Below, piece by piece: positions 22,236-34,239 of a stretch of 64,000 nt of DNA. Location: the NCBI RefSeq assembly GCF_032062135.1, contig NC_092864.1, positions 19,502,946 through 19,566,945 of the forward strand, written 5' to 3'. A program made the position numbers and the translations under genes. The stretch's first letter is position 1; the number at the start of each line of letters is the position of its first letter. Source of the stretch: Pyxicephalus adspersus. Taxonomy: Eukaryota; Chordata; Amphibia; Anura; Pyxicephalidae. Below the pieces are notes generated by a model. That model saw only the letters and a list, made by a program, of their open reading frames with translations, was not told the origin of the DNA and did no database searches.

Positions 22236-22454
22236 GACCACTATGGAAGAAACCTAACAGCCGTCACCTGTTGAAAGTAAACTACTTGTCATAGACTGGA
22301 TTTAAACTTGATATATTTTGCTTGTTTTTTGCTTTCTTTCTTTGGTTCCAGGTCCAGACCAATTTCATCAGCATTTGCATCTGCAACGTATTCATGCAAG
22401 GTATGTCATTTGCAATATACTGTTTAAATAGTATAGTACTATCTACCGATACCC

Positions 22455-22463
22455 GGAGGGAAG
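22455..22463 (+). other. Candidate polypurine tract
   Basis: Purines GGAGGGAAG directly precede the 3' LTR start, the expected site for plus-strand DNA priming. Confidence 0.6.
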
Positions 22464-22628
22464 TGTGCTGCCACAGCAGCCTGTTTTTTTAATTGTTTAT
22501 TTGTATTTGGTATGGTCTCCGCATGTTAGTTAGTTTCAGTCAGCCATCTTACAGGCAAGGCTTAACAAACCAGTGTCTTATTACTCTTACACTTCTGGAG
22601 ATACAAGACTTGTATCTAATGTATTGCA
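22464..22628 (+). repeat. 3' LTR of the BEL/Pao element, internally deleted
   Basis: Matches 19747-19955 from TGTGCTGCCACAG to GTATTGCA, but lacks about 50 bp after GTATTTGGTATG and has other small changes. The LTR divergence indicates an old insertion. Confidence 0.75.
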
Positions 22629-23633
22629 CTTCTTGAAAATAAAATCACATTGGATCCGTCTTCTGTGTCTTTGGAAGAGTTAAACTGTCCGGAAGATAAT
22701 ATCAACTCAGCATGGGACATATCATCTGCTAAAACTGGGTCTATGTCTGTCAATGCATAAAGCGGTATTGTGAAACAGCACAAGGAAGTTGAATCTGATA
22801 TCATTTTTAGATGTTTATTGTATATGATTGCCTAAAGGAACTGTTTTCTGTATGTACTGCTATAGCACAAAATTAGGTAGTCGTACACAACAGTTAACAC
22901 TTATACTGTCATTTTTCAAGTCTGTGTGAATTATTTCCAGACATGTCACAAAGTACAGAACTGTTATCTTTTCTCATGAAAGCTCCACTTTTTATTACTA
23001 AATAGCAATCCCCGTAAATCACTGGCAGATCTACACATGACACATTCTCCAGTCCTTAGGTTTTTAGTACTAATGTTTTAGCTTGATTTATGTACTTCAT
23101 TACTTGCCACTAAAAGCCCTGATGAAGAAGGACTGGTGAGCAAATAGGAGCAAGCAACACGTTGTAATTTATTGCTTTCTTACACAAAAAAGGGTGGTCT
23201 GTTGTCAGAAAACAAAAAAATGTTTCCTGGATTTATCTGCATGTTAATATCATCATTATTTGTCTGGGAATCTCAGTTTCAAATTCTTGAAAGTTTACCT
23301 GTAAGAAGTATTCTTCATACCTATCTATTTTTCTATTTACTATTCAACTATTCATCCCTTTTTCCTTATTTGTTCTCTTCCTTTCTATTTTCTCCCCTCC
23401 CATGAGGAGCACTTTGATGGTGAAGGGCATATATAGGGTTAGTAAAAAGATTTTTGACTATGGATCTCTTAATGAATATATGTTGCTTTACTTTTGATGT
23501 TCACCTCTGCCCTTTGTTGTTGACCACAGGCAGCTCTTTGTTGTGTTCTTGCAGTATTGCAAATCCTATTACACTCTCATTTTGAACTACTTAATTCCCA
23601 AAAGCTGTATAACTATATATACTTGCTATTACT

Positions 23634-23640
<7 letters not shown>
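22629..23640. other. Intergenic DNA; weak hammerhead-like relic near 23119
   Basis: CTGATGA at 23119-23125 is followed about 30 bases on by GCAACACGTTG, which resembles GAAACGCGTTG. The intervening stem does not pair, so this is at best a degraded relative. The frame 23172-23405 is a pyrimidine-rich chance frame. Confidence 0.3.

Positions 23641-23684
<44 letters not shown>
23641..23684. repeat. (TA)n microsatellite
   Basis: Uninterrupted TA dinucleotides over about 35 bases. Confidence 0.95.
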
Positions 23685-23685
<1 letters not shown>

Positions 23686-23689
23686 TATA

Positions 23690-24690
23690 CCAAGAATTAT
23701 GCTGCATCTCCACTGCAACTCAAATGCAACTAACTGCGTGCAAGCACATAATGTTTCCCTACTTAGGTTAAATAGGAACACAGCTGAGCTGAACATGCAC
23801 TAAACTGCTGAAAGAGGCCTAACTGCATTTATACTGAGCAATGTGTATTTGCAACATTTTTTGGTATTTATTACTTCTAATAGGGATCACTGATGGCAGC
23901 ATTTTTGTTCAGGCATTATCAGAGCCATCATTTACTGTAATCATAAAAAATGGTTGTTGTGCAGTTCTTGACCATGACACCATATGACTTGCTATAAAGT
24001 TACAATATTGCAATCTGATCATTCGGAGATTTGAGAGTTCTTCCTCCTGTCTGCAACAGATTTGAGCTTAAGGACAGCTTCATTGAAAATATACTTTACT
24101 GGTGTACATTGTGGCCAGTCAGGAATTCACGTGATCAGTAAAATTTCTGGTCCTCTTTAAGAGGCCAATGACTTTTTAGGATTTTGGGAGACAATTTTTA
24201 TCTGAACTTTAAACTTCTAGCTGATTGTAAAATTTTAACTGTAAAGGTCTGAAGATAGCTTTAGGAGATGGGAAGGTTGCTTCAGCAGCTAACTCGCCAA
24301 TGCAAGACAAGCCAATGACTTGTATAACAATTAGTGGCAGGTTTGACTGCATGTAATTATCATGGGGGGCTTATATATCAACCACTTCCATAATATAAAC
24401 TTGAGTTATTTCTCCTTTGCCACTAATCAACTTGCCATTAAAGTTTGCGTGCCATTGGTGGCTCTGTGGAAACAGCCCCAGCTGTAAGAAATAACTCACA
24501 ATGTGCTCAAAACATTAAATTAATCTACAGCGTCATGGGACCTGAGCAATCTCCTTACCCGTGGCTTTGCGGCACTTGAGACTTTTCACATTTTCCATAA
24601 CTACCTTTTAGCCCTAACCCTGGCCTTTACCTAATCCATAAGGATACATATCTATTATGTAAGTCAGGTTTATTTAACCTATGTATGAAT
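23690..24690. other. Intergenic DNA, nothing recognised
   Basis: Possible weak inverted phrases around TTAGTGGCA (24330) and TGCCATTAAAG (24430), not enough to define an element. Confidence 0.35.
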
Positions 24691-24699
24691 AAATCATAA

Positions 24700-25135
24700 C
24701 AACAGCCTCTTTTTAGTCTAGAGTGAATGATTTGAATTCTAAGTCCTGGCTAAACAGTATTGAAGCTTTAGTAGATGCTTTATGAATGTGCTGCAGCCGT
24801 GTTGGATGATTTGCTGTTTCACAGATGGAGTGAGAAGCTTGGAGGCTTCTTAATGTTTTACTCGCCCATTATCCCGCAGCACACTAAATCCCAGTAATAA
24901 ACATAACATCCATCAACGATTTTAAACAAAGTGCACGTGAGCATCAGTGAATGTCAAATCAAACAGGTCTGTGTTCTACAAGGCTATTAAAATGGGAGGC
25001 AAATATACAGTGATCATTAGAAGTCAAATTAAAATGGTAATTAGGAGAAGAGGACTTTGAATAGCATCCTGTGAAAATTGAATGGAGATTGTTAGATTGG
25101 TCTTAACACTGCCAATGCTGTGACCTCAGGAGGAT
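24700..25135. other. Candidate conserved non-coding block
   Basis: Repeat-free block with homeodomain-like AATTA/TAATT words, AATAAACATAACATCC, AAGTGCACGTGAGC and TCAAATCAAACAGG. It has no open frame. Enhancer-like by texture only. Confidence 0.25.
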
Positions 25136-25489
25136 ACAGATTTGATGGACCAGGACATCAATCTCTGTGGTCTCAATAAATTAAGCTGATGTGTATTTTA
25201 GGCTGGGTGTTAACTGTGTACACAGACAACCATAGGTTATTCGATTGGGTGCTGGATCAACAAAAATCAGAGCATAAGTAAAGCATATAAGCATGTTGTT
25301 TTTTTTTGTTTTAAGTGCATTAAATAATAAATTGCTTGTTCCTGTAGGCCAGGACCTATATTTATATGGCTAAAAAAGGGGATAGGTTTAAGCTAGTCAA
25401 AAAAAGCAGGTATCAATAATTTATTATATAAATAATAAAAACAGAATTAAAGATGTTTTATTAAATTAAATATTTTTATAGTAACATAG

Positions 25490-25935
25490 ATACTCAAATA
25501 TAAACCAAAATTTTTATAAAGTGATATACTAATTTTTGTCTGAAAATGCAGGAAAATGCTTTGACTTGAGTATAAACCTAGTGCACAATGTCACTGCTAA
25601 CTGTTAAAACAATAATTATTAGCAATCTTGTTAAAATGAACATTCATTAATACATTTATGGTGTCTTTTTTAAAAAACTTTTATTTAAAAGGGGAAAAAT
25701 AAAATCACAGGGGCTTAGTCTCTGTGTCTTTCTTCCCTCTTTTTACAGGTTAATATGTTTTGTAATTTTGAGTTGGTTATGATGGGCCACTTTCTTTTTA
25801 AATGATCTTTTGTGCCCTAATAAAATATGACACTAAAAGCATAAAGTGTAATACAAAATCATGTTCAGTTTAGTATACACTTTACAAAAGGACACAGCAC
25901 CATCTACTGATGCCACTCAAATATAAACCAAGATT
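25490..25935. repeat. Old dispersed repeat marked by ACTCAAATATAAACCAA words
   Basis: The phrase ACTYRARTATAAACC occurs at about 25493, 25564 and 25916, with AT-rich sequence and ACAGCACCATCTACTGATGCC between. This looks like terminal motifs of one or two old DNA transposons; boundaries are uncertain. Confidence 0.4.
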
Positions 25936-28180
25936 CTTTTTTTCTTATCGTATTTTGTGTGTGTGTATGGGAAGAGGGTTTCAGTTTATTTTCAAGTATT
26001 TATATATTTTAACTATTATTTTTTGTAAATAGTCATCATTTACTAATCTAAGCGACATTCCTTAAAAATCAACCCCATTGTCTACAATACCAGTCTGCTC
26101 CCACCACTTAAGCTCTTTACATTTTTAAAAGGATTTTAAATGCCCCCCAGTTGATGAAGAACATATTGCTTACCCCAGATATAAGCAAGGATGAAAATAT
26201 TTACCAGACGGGGCAATTTTTTATTTTTTACTTGTTTTTAAGTAATGTTGAGCCCTCATCTTGAATCTGTTTAGATCTTTTAGCTTTACAAGCACAGGAT
26301 ACTGACATCTGCAATATCACTGACTCCTCTGCAAAAGTCAGCAAGTAATACAGAAACAAACAAAACCGTATCAAGGCCTTGCAACATGTATAAAGGATTG
26401 CAGAATTTTCAGTTCTAAGTACTGTATAGATTAGCTGCATTAAGAATACATTTTATGCCATAACTTAGACACTGTTTTGCAATTCCATGTTTAATGCTAA
26501 AATACACGATGATAGGATTTACCTCTTTTTGTGCATTCTTATAGCCATAGCCAATTTCACAGTTTAATAGCAAATACAATAAACCCTTTAGCTCTGGACA
26601 ATGGGCTCTTAGCCTTTCACAAGTGACGTGTTAAGCAAGGCTTAAGAGTGATAAATTGCAAAGCATGAAAGGTTCAGTTTCTGAATCCCTGTAAAGTGTG
26701 TTAGGCTCTGGCATCAAGCAGCCTTTATCTCTAGCAGTACCAACATCTCCTGCTCCTTGACTGTCATTGGTTCATATTAAGAACTGCTCATCGACTGCCC
26801 GAGAACTAACGAAGGCTCTGCATAATTCACTCTGACTTTCAGAATTTACTACGGTATGTCCCTACAATTATCTGATTACAGAGAAACACCATATGTGCAG
26901 TGTAAAAAAACAACCTAATTGATATTCAGCTAAACTATACATAGCTTCCCCCGGTCTAACCTAATATTTTACATCTTTATGTTAATATTTTTTGTTGTAC
27001 TGATAGAAAAATAAAAATTGGTTATGCAGCATTAGTTTGGTGGTAAGTAGAATCCATCAGTACAGGGAGTTACAGCAATGTACTTCCAATTTAAATATCA
27101 AGTACACACACATTTGGAATTTTAAAGTAAACTAGTATAGTCATTTCCAAGAGTTTTGTTCAGTTAGTGAGGAACGTTGGCTGAGCAGGTCAGTTCATAC
27201 TTCCTCATGCCTAGTTAAACACTTCTTCCTATGGGGTTTCAAGGTGTTCCAATGCCATCTGGAAGATATAATCACACCAATATATTCTAGGCCTATGCCG
27301 GCCTTCATACAGTTGAACATGCCTGGAATAACTCTATAACTAATCTCCCTGGGGAATCCTTATAACGTAGCTAAACATTTGAACTGGCAAATGCTAAAGT
27401 TAGAGATAGGTAACGGATAGCATATAATATAGATATAAAATTACCCTGTCAACTATATTTTTGCAATTTGAATTATTTTAATATGTTGACTTACCAGGCA
27501 ACCCTCCTTCATGGGATCTCTTGCAGGATTTGTTCTTTTTTTGAACCTCTCCGAAATACTGGCTTCTTCTTAGTATAGGGAAGCATCTTCCCCTATACCT
27601 AGATTGCAGTGTTTGATGCTCTGACACTAATGAATAGAACAATGGGACTGTGCAGGAAAGGGATGCATCAGTGGGTGGGCAAATGGTGGCCTATCCAAGA
27701 AAAAGTACCAAATTCAAATTGTCAAAGTTTAAATATAGGCATGGGGAACGTGCTAATTTTTGATGCTCACTTAATATGTTACCTTCGCCAGTTGTAGTAC
27801 ATTGGTGCAGGGCTGCCATTGGGGGGAACAAGGGCTATTTCTCCACTGGGCTCTGATCAAAATAACTTACATTTTGTAATGATGGAACTTTTGGACAAGG
27901 TGGGGGGACTTTAAGTCTATGGGTCCCAGAAATATCTGATGGAGACACTGTATAGGTGGGTTGCCTTACATTCTTTAAAATCAATATTTTACTTTCAGCA
28001 CATTACAGTCATGTATTCCAACAAATTCAAGACTTCATATATAGATGGTAAAATAGTACCAGGCATACAAATATGTAGGTTTCTTGTGTTAAATGTCTTT
28101 TAAAAAAAAAAAGTAATTCATGGTCATTTTTGTGATTCAAATGTCCATTTCAAAGTGTATGTCAGGGTCCAAGTGCAGAA
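25936..28180. other. Intergenic DNA; 26.6-26.87 kb is a weak conserved-element candidate
   Basis: No gene or clear repeat was seen. The block at about 26600-26870 is of balanced composition and repeat-free. The frames at 26228-26440 and 27609-27797 are not recognisable. Confidence 0.3.
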
Positions 28181-28330
28181 AAAATGTTGATCCTCCATAA
28201 ATCCAAAGTGTTCCTAACTGATTGAACTGACAATACAATGCTGCACTGACATCCTAACCAGCTTTATCAGCCCTGGGGATCCTGGGAAATGTAGTTCTAG
28301 TGGCATGTTCACATCAATATGAACTGAAAT
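28181..28330. repeat. Dispersed repeat-like segment with CTGGGAAATGTAGTT
   Basis: Contains CAGCCCTGGGGATCCTGGGAA and AATGTAGTTC, a phrase I recall from multi-copy vertebrate repeats and close to the ZNF143/SBS motif in reverse. Related text (TGTTGTAGTCTATCAAAGCCC) appears near 28668. Class unknown. Confidence 0.3.
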
Positions 28331-29002
28331 TCCAGCAGCCTTTGCAATAGCGAAGTGGTAATTTTAAAGGGAGTAATAAAAGCTGGGCATGCTACAGGAA
28401 GAAGGTAAAATAAAAAGTATTTCGGGCAAGGGCAGGAGAAGGAAAGTAGAAGGTAAGTTTGGATAATGGTGTTACCTACATCTTTAATTGGTATAGAAAC
28501 ACATTCTTTCTGCTCTGAACATGTAATAAAGACAATTGTCTGGGCTGATTGCAAAATTGCTGGGGTGAGCCAGACTTGCATGTCTATAAAGCTCACCAGG
28601 AGGAAAAAGAAGTCACCTTCTACTCATATGATTAAAAAACTGTATTGCTGCTAAAGCACCCCTGGCAGTGTTGTAGTCTATCAAAGCCCTGGTTATTGTC
28701 ACTTTGATCCCTGCATGATCTTTAAATGTGGAAAAAAACAAGGAAATAAATAAAAAAATGTATTAATGAATCAACTGCTTTCTTTCTTTATGTGTAATAA
28801 CTGTAGCTGTTGGGGATTCTTCCTAATTTTAGTAGCAAGCCCGTCCCTTACCAGAAAGCTGCAAAGAAGGATCCTTGCTCTTTGTAGGGAAACGATGATT
28901 GATGAAAGAATTTTCCTAATACTATTTTTTTTGCAGCTTTATATCCAAGTTAGATACCCAGGGTGCCCTATGCAAGCTCGGTGCCACCATTGACACACAA
29001 AT

Positions 29003-29069
29003 GGTCTGATTTATTAACACTGGATAACCCAGGCTCGCCTATCTTCACTAGTCTTGGAGAGCTTTATTC
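29003..29069. mobile_element. MITE copy B, deletion remnant
   Basis: GGTCTGATTTATTAA joins directly to AACCCAGGCTCGCC and CTTGGAGAGCTTTATT, so only the two ends of the 17885-type MITE remain. Confidence 0.7.
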
Positions 29070-29199
29070 CAAAAGCCCTTTAAATGACGAGAAGGAGCCT
29101 GCAATGGGCACACCTATTTTAAACTTGGGTACATTCCAGTACCAACACAGGGCAGACTAGACGGGTACATGAGTTTTTGGATGACAAAAAAAGCAGGAA

Positions 29200-29780
29200 T
29201 ATTTCCTCTCTGTATGCATCTCAAGGCTTCATTTTAGATTTGAAGAGTGTACCTTTAACGAACTGCACATAAAAAAACGCTGTCTTTGTGAATGTTCATT
29301 TCTTGTTTACATTCTAAATCAGCAAAGACCTCATTTCGGGGAAAAAAAGGACATATTCACATTTCACAAACAAATCCGTGAACTGCGTACGTTCAATTAA
29401 GGATGTAGAGATAGTCTAACTCGCTACTTTTGTAAGTAATTTATTGGGTGTTTTGCATCAGAAAGCATTAATTTTTCTCCCTTTCATTCCGAAATGGATT
29501 GCTGAACGCATCTCCCATGTGTTAAGGGTAAAATAAGAGGCAGGCTTAATGAGCAGTGAGCACTGATATGTGGCGCTCGCCAATTAATCCTTTAAAATTC
29601 ACTGGTACCAGCATATACATCTACTAATACAACCCAGCCTACTTTAATTGGCCTGAAAGCACAGCTCTAGTGTTCTAGGACAGGCCCTATGACAAGACAC
29701 GATATGACCAGAAGCTGTCATATCAACTCCATCTCCACATAATCAGGCACGTTAAGGTATGTTTTATTAAGCATTCTCCA
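29200..29780. other. Candidate conserved non-coding block
   Basis: Long repeat-free block with words such as TTCAATTAAGG, CATTAATTTTTC, GCTTAATGAGC, GCCAATTAATCC and CTTTAATTGGCC, typical of homeobox-rich enhancers. No open frame. Conservation is untested. Confidence 0.3.
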
Positions 29781-31162
29781 GCTTAGCTTGCCTATTATAT
29801 GAAAATAACTGCCAACCTCAAGCTGCAGGATAGATTTTTGGCTTCACGGTACATCTGGGTGGTCAATCTGTCTCAAACCATTCCCAAGATCTACATCGAT
29901 AGCCTGCGGGACTAACCTATTGTGACACGTGCGAAGAGCTATTTATTTTAGTCTCCCTAGCTATAGGATAAGGTATATTGCCTATTTTTATATTCAACAC
30001 AAGAACAGAAATGATAGAATCTATGAATTCAGCAGACAGATTTAATATTTTATCAAGTGCACAGCACTGACATAAACTCAGTCTGAATCAGTCATTTTTA
30101 CAGTATTGTGCATGGTAAATTGAAACAAGGATTATTATGAACAAAAACAAGTAAAAATAATAAAAAAGCAAAAAAAAATATTATGTCAGGGTTAATTAAA
30201 GTGTATTTATAGTCAAAAACTTTTTTTTTTTAGTTTTCGTTTTTTCCTCTACGTAAAGGTCAATTGGAGAGAAACCTTCACTTTTTTTATGGTAATTAGG
30301 TTGTCCAATTTTTACTGGAATGCTAGAACTTCTGTCAGCTTTTTATTGTTGTCTGGTTACTTGTTGCAAATTTTCTGTCTTATAAAATGTTGTAGCTCTA
30401 TAATGAACCCTTGTATAGCAGTAAAATCTAAAGGGGGCTCTACCTTTACCCCAATCTATCAAAAAGGAAATAAAATTGGTTTGGGGTATAGATACATTTT
30501 AAGGTAAATCTGGGTTGCAACCTTTGTCAGCCAGATATCTTAGGCTTGTCACTTTACATGCAGGATCATGTTCCTATGCAGGATTACTCTAGTAATTGCT
30601 GGATCTAATTATTGATGATAGGGGCATACCCATCTGATGGCTCTCCTGATTGGTCAAAATCGGCATCTCCTGCCACCGCCTGGACCGAATAAACTATTAC
30701 TTGTCTAAGCAGGAGTTACATCATCCCAGTCCGGTTGATGACTGAAGACTGCAACAAGAAAGAAAAAAATGAAAGAAGACAATGGCGCCTGCAACAGAAC
30801 AGTTAAGTGTAAAGAGGGTTTAATAATTAATGTTTATTAATGTTTTCTCCCTAGATTGTCTAAATTTAAAACCAATTGGAAACAATGAATCTTGGGTGAA
30901 AATATTGATAAAGATTAAGACCCCTATTCGTTTTTTTTTTTCAGTTTAGTTAGTTTTTGTGTGTATGCCTTTTTGGAGATTCCCTTTTACTTCTTGTTCA
31001 AGAACAAAAAATAAGAATAGATCCCCCCTGGAAGTTGTCACAAGAAAAGCTTTCCGATTGGACAATTTTCACTTGTCCAATTCTTGTTCACTTTCACTGT
31101 TCTCTGGAAATTGCAACATTTTGGACTGCCCCCCATTTTGGATGAGTGCTGAACACACAGGG
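29781..31162. other. Intergenic DNA, poly-T/AT tracts, no gene
   Basis: Holds T-runs near 30220 and 30930. A GC-richer patch at about 30620-30805 contains GACAATGGCGCCTGCAACAG and probably belongs to an unidentified repeat. Confidence 0.35.
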
Positions 31163-31360
31163 CCATTCTGTCCAATGGAGAGGGGAGGGGGAGGACGAGT
31201 TAGTGCACAGTAGTCATTCCTGATTGGTCGTTGATTGACCCACCAGGATGGATCAATGAGCAATGTCGGGGGACTGCTATACACATGTCAGATTTTCTCC
31301 TGAGAAGAGCACAACCATTTGTCTTTGTCGACAACAATTTGATGTGTGTATGCAACCTTA
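31163..31360 (-). mobile_element. Half-copy of the CGTACACAC MITE
   Basis: On the minus strand it starts TAAGGTTGCATACACACAT, then AATTGTTGTCGACAAAGACA, and ends near a GGGGAGGGGGAGG run. This parallels the start and GAGAGGGGAGGGGGAG centre of 11836-12127. The other terminus is not recognisable. Confidence 0.6.
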
Positions 31361-31998
31361 CACAGAAAGCAATTAAATCTTGACGTAAGCCTAACCCTAC
31401 CACATTAAATCCAAAATTACATAAGTAAGTAGAGTCTGCTGTCCCCTTGTGTTTCTTGGTCAACGTGTATATTGCCTGTTTTAAACACTTGTTCAAAGAG
31501 TTTACTTTCCAAACCTTAATTAAATTTTTTAGAATGATGTTTCATGATTTATCATTTACCTTTTTACATTTAGTGTCCTTTTAATTAATTGGAAAACCAC
31601 ATTGTGGTCCATATCATCAGTCATTGTTCTGCCATGAAGTCAATGTTCTGCTCTATTATATTCCGTCAATAAAATCATATTTCCAGGTATTTATTACTGC
31701 TGCTGCTGATGTTCTCTGACATTTGTGGTGCTTTAGGAGTTAAGAGATGAGCAAAGCACATAAGCTAGAGATGAGGTTAAGGTTCTGAAGATTCACAGAC
31801 CTGGTAAAATAATGCAGAAATTTGTCATAGTACTCATAATGTACGACCTGGCCTTTAAAAGTAAGTCAAATGGCTTAGAAGAAAAACCAATAAAGGGACT
31901 TGAGGCCCTGGTGGGCTTTCTGTATTTATGCAATATGCTGATTTTGGGATCAGTATATAGGGCTCTTGATTCCTGTGAATAAGGCATCCATCATTTTA
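31361..31998. other. Intergenic DNA, nothing recognised
   Basis: No gene or repeat recognised. Confidence 0.4.
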
Positions 31999-32141
31999 GG
32001 GGTCTTTTTATATAACAGTGAATCTGACATTCATCAAACCCTTGGTGGAGAATCACTGTCACTGCAATTAAAAACATATGCAGCTGAAGGATTCTCCACC
32101 AGTGAAGGTTTGGTGAATGGTAACTTAGACTAATAGACCCC
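31999..32141. mobile_element. Palindromic MITE (family with 3121 and 51779)
   Basis: GGGGTCTTTTTATATAACAG at the left and TAATAGACCCC at the right form terminal inverted repeats. GGTGGAGAATCACTG pairs with GGATTCTCCACC, so the 143-bp unit folds into one long hairpin. Confidence 0.75.
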
Positions 32142-32249
32142 TGGGAGTTATATTAGATTGCTATTATATGGAGAGGAAACCCTTTTCCAAATTGTACTTT
32201 TTATAAGCCTCATATGTGTGCGCAGACATTTACAACCCAGAATTAGGCC

Positions 32250-32795
32250 TCTGGCATTCTCATGAAAATTTCCTCAAACTTACGATGATTCTGTGAAATT
32301 TCGGGAAACCGATTTCAGGAAATCATAAGAAGATCGAGGAAGATATAACAGGAGCATTCACAGGATTCTATGGGAATCCTCCTGTTTGCGATCCCCGGGA
32401 CACTAGAGGTTAATTAACCTCTATTGCCCCGGGATCGCAGTGGATTCTCAGAGCTGCGATCATTCTTGCAGCCCTGGGAATCCTCTTTGCAAACCCCGGC
32501 ACTAGAGGATTAAATGGGGACAAGTATTCTGATTGGCTGAGGAAAGCTTATCTCAGCCAATCAGAGAGCACTGGAGGTTTTGAATGGGGAGACTTGTAAC
32601 CTATTTAACCTCTAGTGCCGGGGATCGCACACTGAGCTGATCAATGAATGCAGCCAGCGCTGCATTCATTGATCAGCACAGCCCGCTATTTTTTTTTTAA
32701 TTCGAGCTCGATCGTTGAATTTACACCGGCCATTCTCGCTTACAATTTTGGTAAGCGAGAATGGCCAAATTCGCAGCGAGATCGAGTTTTAAAAA
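32250..32795. mobile_element. Multi-hairpin element (four stacked palindromes)
   Basis: H1 (32388-32438) pairs GCGATCCCCGGG with CCCGGGATCGC around an ATTAAT centre. H2 (about 32492-32628) pairs AACCCCGGCACTAGAGG with CCTCTAGTGCCGGGG and nests CTGATTGGCTGAG/CTCAGCCAATCAG. H3 (32636-32677) has perfect 19-bp arms around 4 bases. H4 (32728-32766) pairs GGCCATTCTCGCTTAC with its exact complement around 7 bases. The outer flanks are loosely complementary. The class is unclear, but a non-autonomous DNA transposon is likely. Confidence 0.75.
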
Positions 32796-33360
32796 CTTGC
32801 TCCCTCATACCTTCCCAGAATATTTTAAAAGACCAATATCTGTCTGCAACAACTGATTGTCAGCTAGTTCTTTAATTGCCAATATCTTAGCTACATTCTT
32901 CTATTTATTTTCCTTTGATTTTAGATTTTCCCTTTAGCTTGGGGTAATTTGTGTGAATCAGGCAGTTGCTGTTGATGGCCTGTTCAAGAGCTGCTTTTTA
33001 GTACCCCACCCTGCCATCAAAGTCTGAATTATTTTAATAAAAATCACCATTTTAATTACAAATCCCCCTGTTGTGCTGAAGGCTCCTGCTGACATAACAC
33101 ATGCAGCAACACAAGCTGGCACCTCAAGTGCATACCTTCATTCCTTCAGAGTCCATTCTTGACCCTGAGTAGTCTATTGGAGTACTTTTATATGTTGTCA
33201 TGTTTGCTTGAGCAGTGCAGGGACAACCTTAACAGAAAAAAAATTAATTAAAAAAAAATTAAATTTTATTTTTAAAAAGTAAATCTGTAAATATTTTCAG
33301 CAAAAATAAAAATATATTAAAAATAAATAAGGATATATGCAGTGGCTATTTTACCCATAT
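32796..33360. other. Intergenic DNA, A/T-rich at the end
   Basis: No gene. 33235-33330 is A-rich with AAAATTAA words. Confidence 0.4.
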
Positions 33361-33455
33361 ACCGTGTTTCCCCGAAAATAAGACACTGTCTTATATATTT
33401 TTTGGCTCCCAAAAACACACTAGGTCTTATTTTCAGGGGATGTCTTATTTTTCCA
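33361..33455. mobile_element. Small MITE with CCCCGAAAATAAGACA ends
   Basis: TTTCCCCGAAAATAAGACA on the left mirrors TGTCTTATTTTCAGGGGA and GGTCTTATTTTCAGGGGA on the right. This matches a short palindromic vertebrate repeat I recall, family name uncertain. Confidence 0.65.
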
Positions 33456-33499
33456 TGAAGAAGACTATATATTAGATGTTTGTTTTGTGATAAATTGTT

Positions 33500-33501
<2 letters not shown>

Positions 33502-33559
<58 letters not shown>
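33502..33559. repeat. (AT)n microsatellite followed by a T-run
   Basis: About 30 bases of AT dinucleotides and then about 28 T. Confidence 0.95.
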
Positions 33560-34239
33560 GTATTTTCTCTTATTGTACCTGCGTATTAATTTTCTTTCAA
33601 TGTTGATTTTGAAACTTGGTAAATATCAGCTTCCTGATTATCATGCTTCCTTCTAATGTCACGACAACAACTCTACTCCCTCCCACCTGTTCCATTTGGC
33701 TCCTGCAGATCCTTCATCATCAATATCTATTCTGGAGGTTGAGACAAGAACTGAGATTTTATTCTTTAATTACTAATACAGCTGTCAGTTTTCTCAGCTG
33801 TCTTTCAATTGAGACACTGGAACATGGGGACTGGGAAGAAAATCTGCCTATTATATTTGTCAAGGGACAGCTTTCATCATCTCCAAGAGGCAACTTGGTG
33901 AACAAAATTACTTAACTGCTGACAGTACAGAAAAATCGTCCACTGGTACTTAAAGTGTAAATAACTCATCTGGGATTGTGGGGAGTCTTCTCATAATGTA
34001 CAAACATACACAGCATAGCACAGTTACCTTTTACGTGGCCAGCTTCATTTATGACAGGTCCATGGTCCAGTCACTACTCAGTGACACAAATGATGTACCT
34101 CCTACAAAGAATATGTCAGAACAGAAAGAGATTTCTGGTTATTTTTTCTACGCTCAATTATTGTATTGCTCTATAAAAGGGGACTAGATTTTGTTCCTTT
34201 CTGCATGATTAGCATTTTTAAAATGCGTTATATATAGTG
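33560..34239. other. Intergenic DNA, no recognisable gene
   Basis: The 99-codon plus frame 33616-33915 has no motif or composition suggesting a protein. Confidence 0.4.

Larger units (their letters stand above)
19747..22628 (+). mobile_element. BEL/Pao LTR retrotransposon, decayed and internally deleted
   Basis: Direct repeats beginning TGTGCTGCCACAGCAGCCTG lie at 19747 and 22464. The second follows a purine tract CGGAGGGAAG. Between them are a GC-rich leader, a small gag-like frame, a cysteine-rich segment and plus-strand integrase remnants, all in the order of BEL/Pao. At about 2.9 kb it is far shorter than the 6-7 kb usual for the group, and protease, reverse transcriptase and RNase H are not seen. 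Many stops and frame changes show it is dead. The 5-bp flanks do not match. Confidence 0.8.

Noticed and set aside
23112..23165. Possible fifth hammerhead-like motif (CTGATGA ... GCAACACGTTG)
   Set aside because: GAAA is GCAA and the intervening 30 bases do not form helix II. Only listed as a relic.
28245..28330. ZNF143-type promoter site (TGGGAAATGTAGTT)
   Set aside because: Embedded in repeat-like sequence with no transcription unit nearby. More likely part of a dispersed repeat.
33616..33915. 99-codon plus frame
   Set aside because: Hydrophobic but without any family signature or supporting splice or promoter signal.
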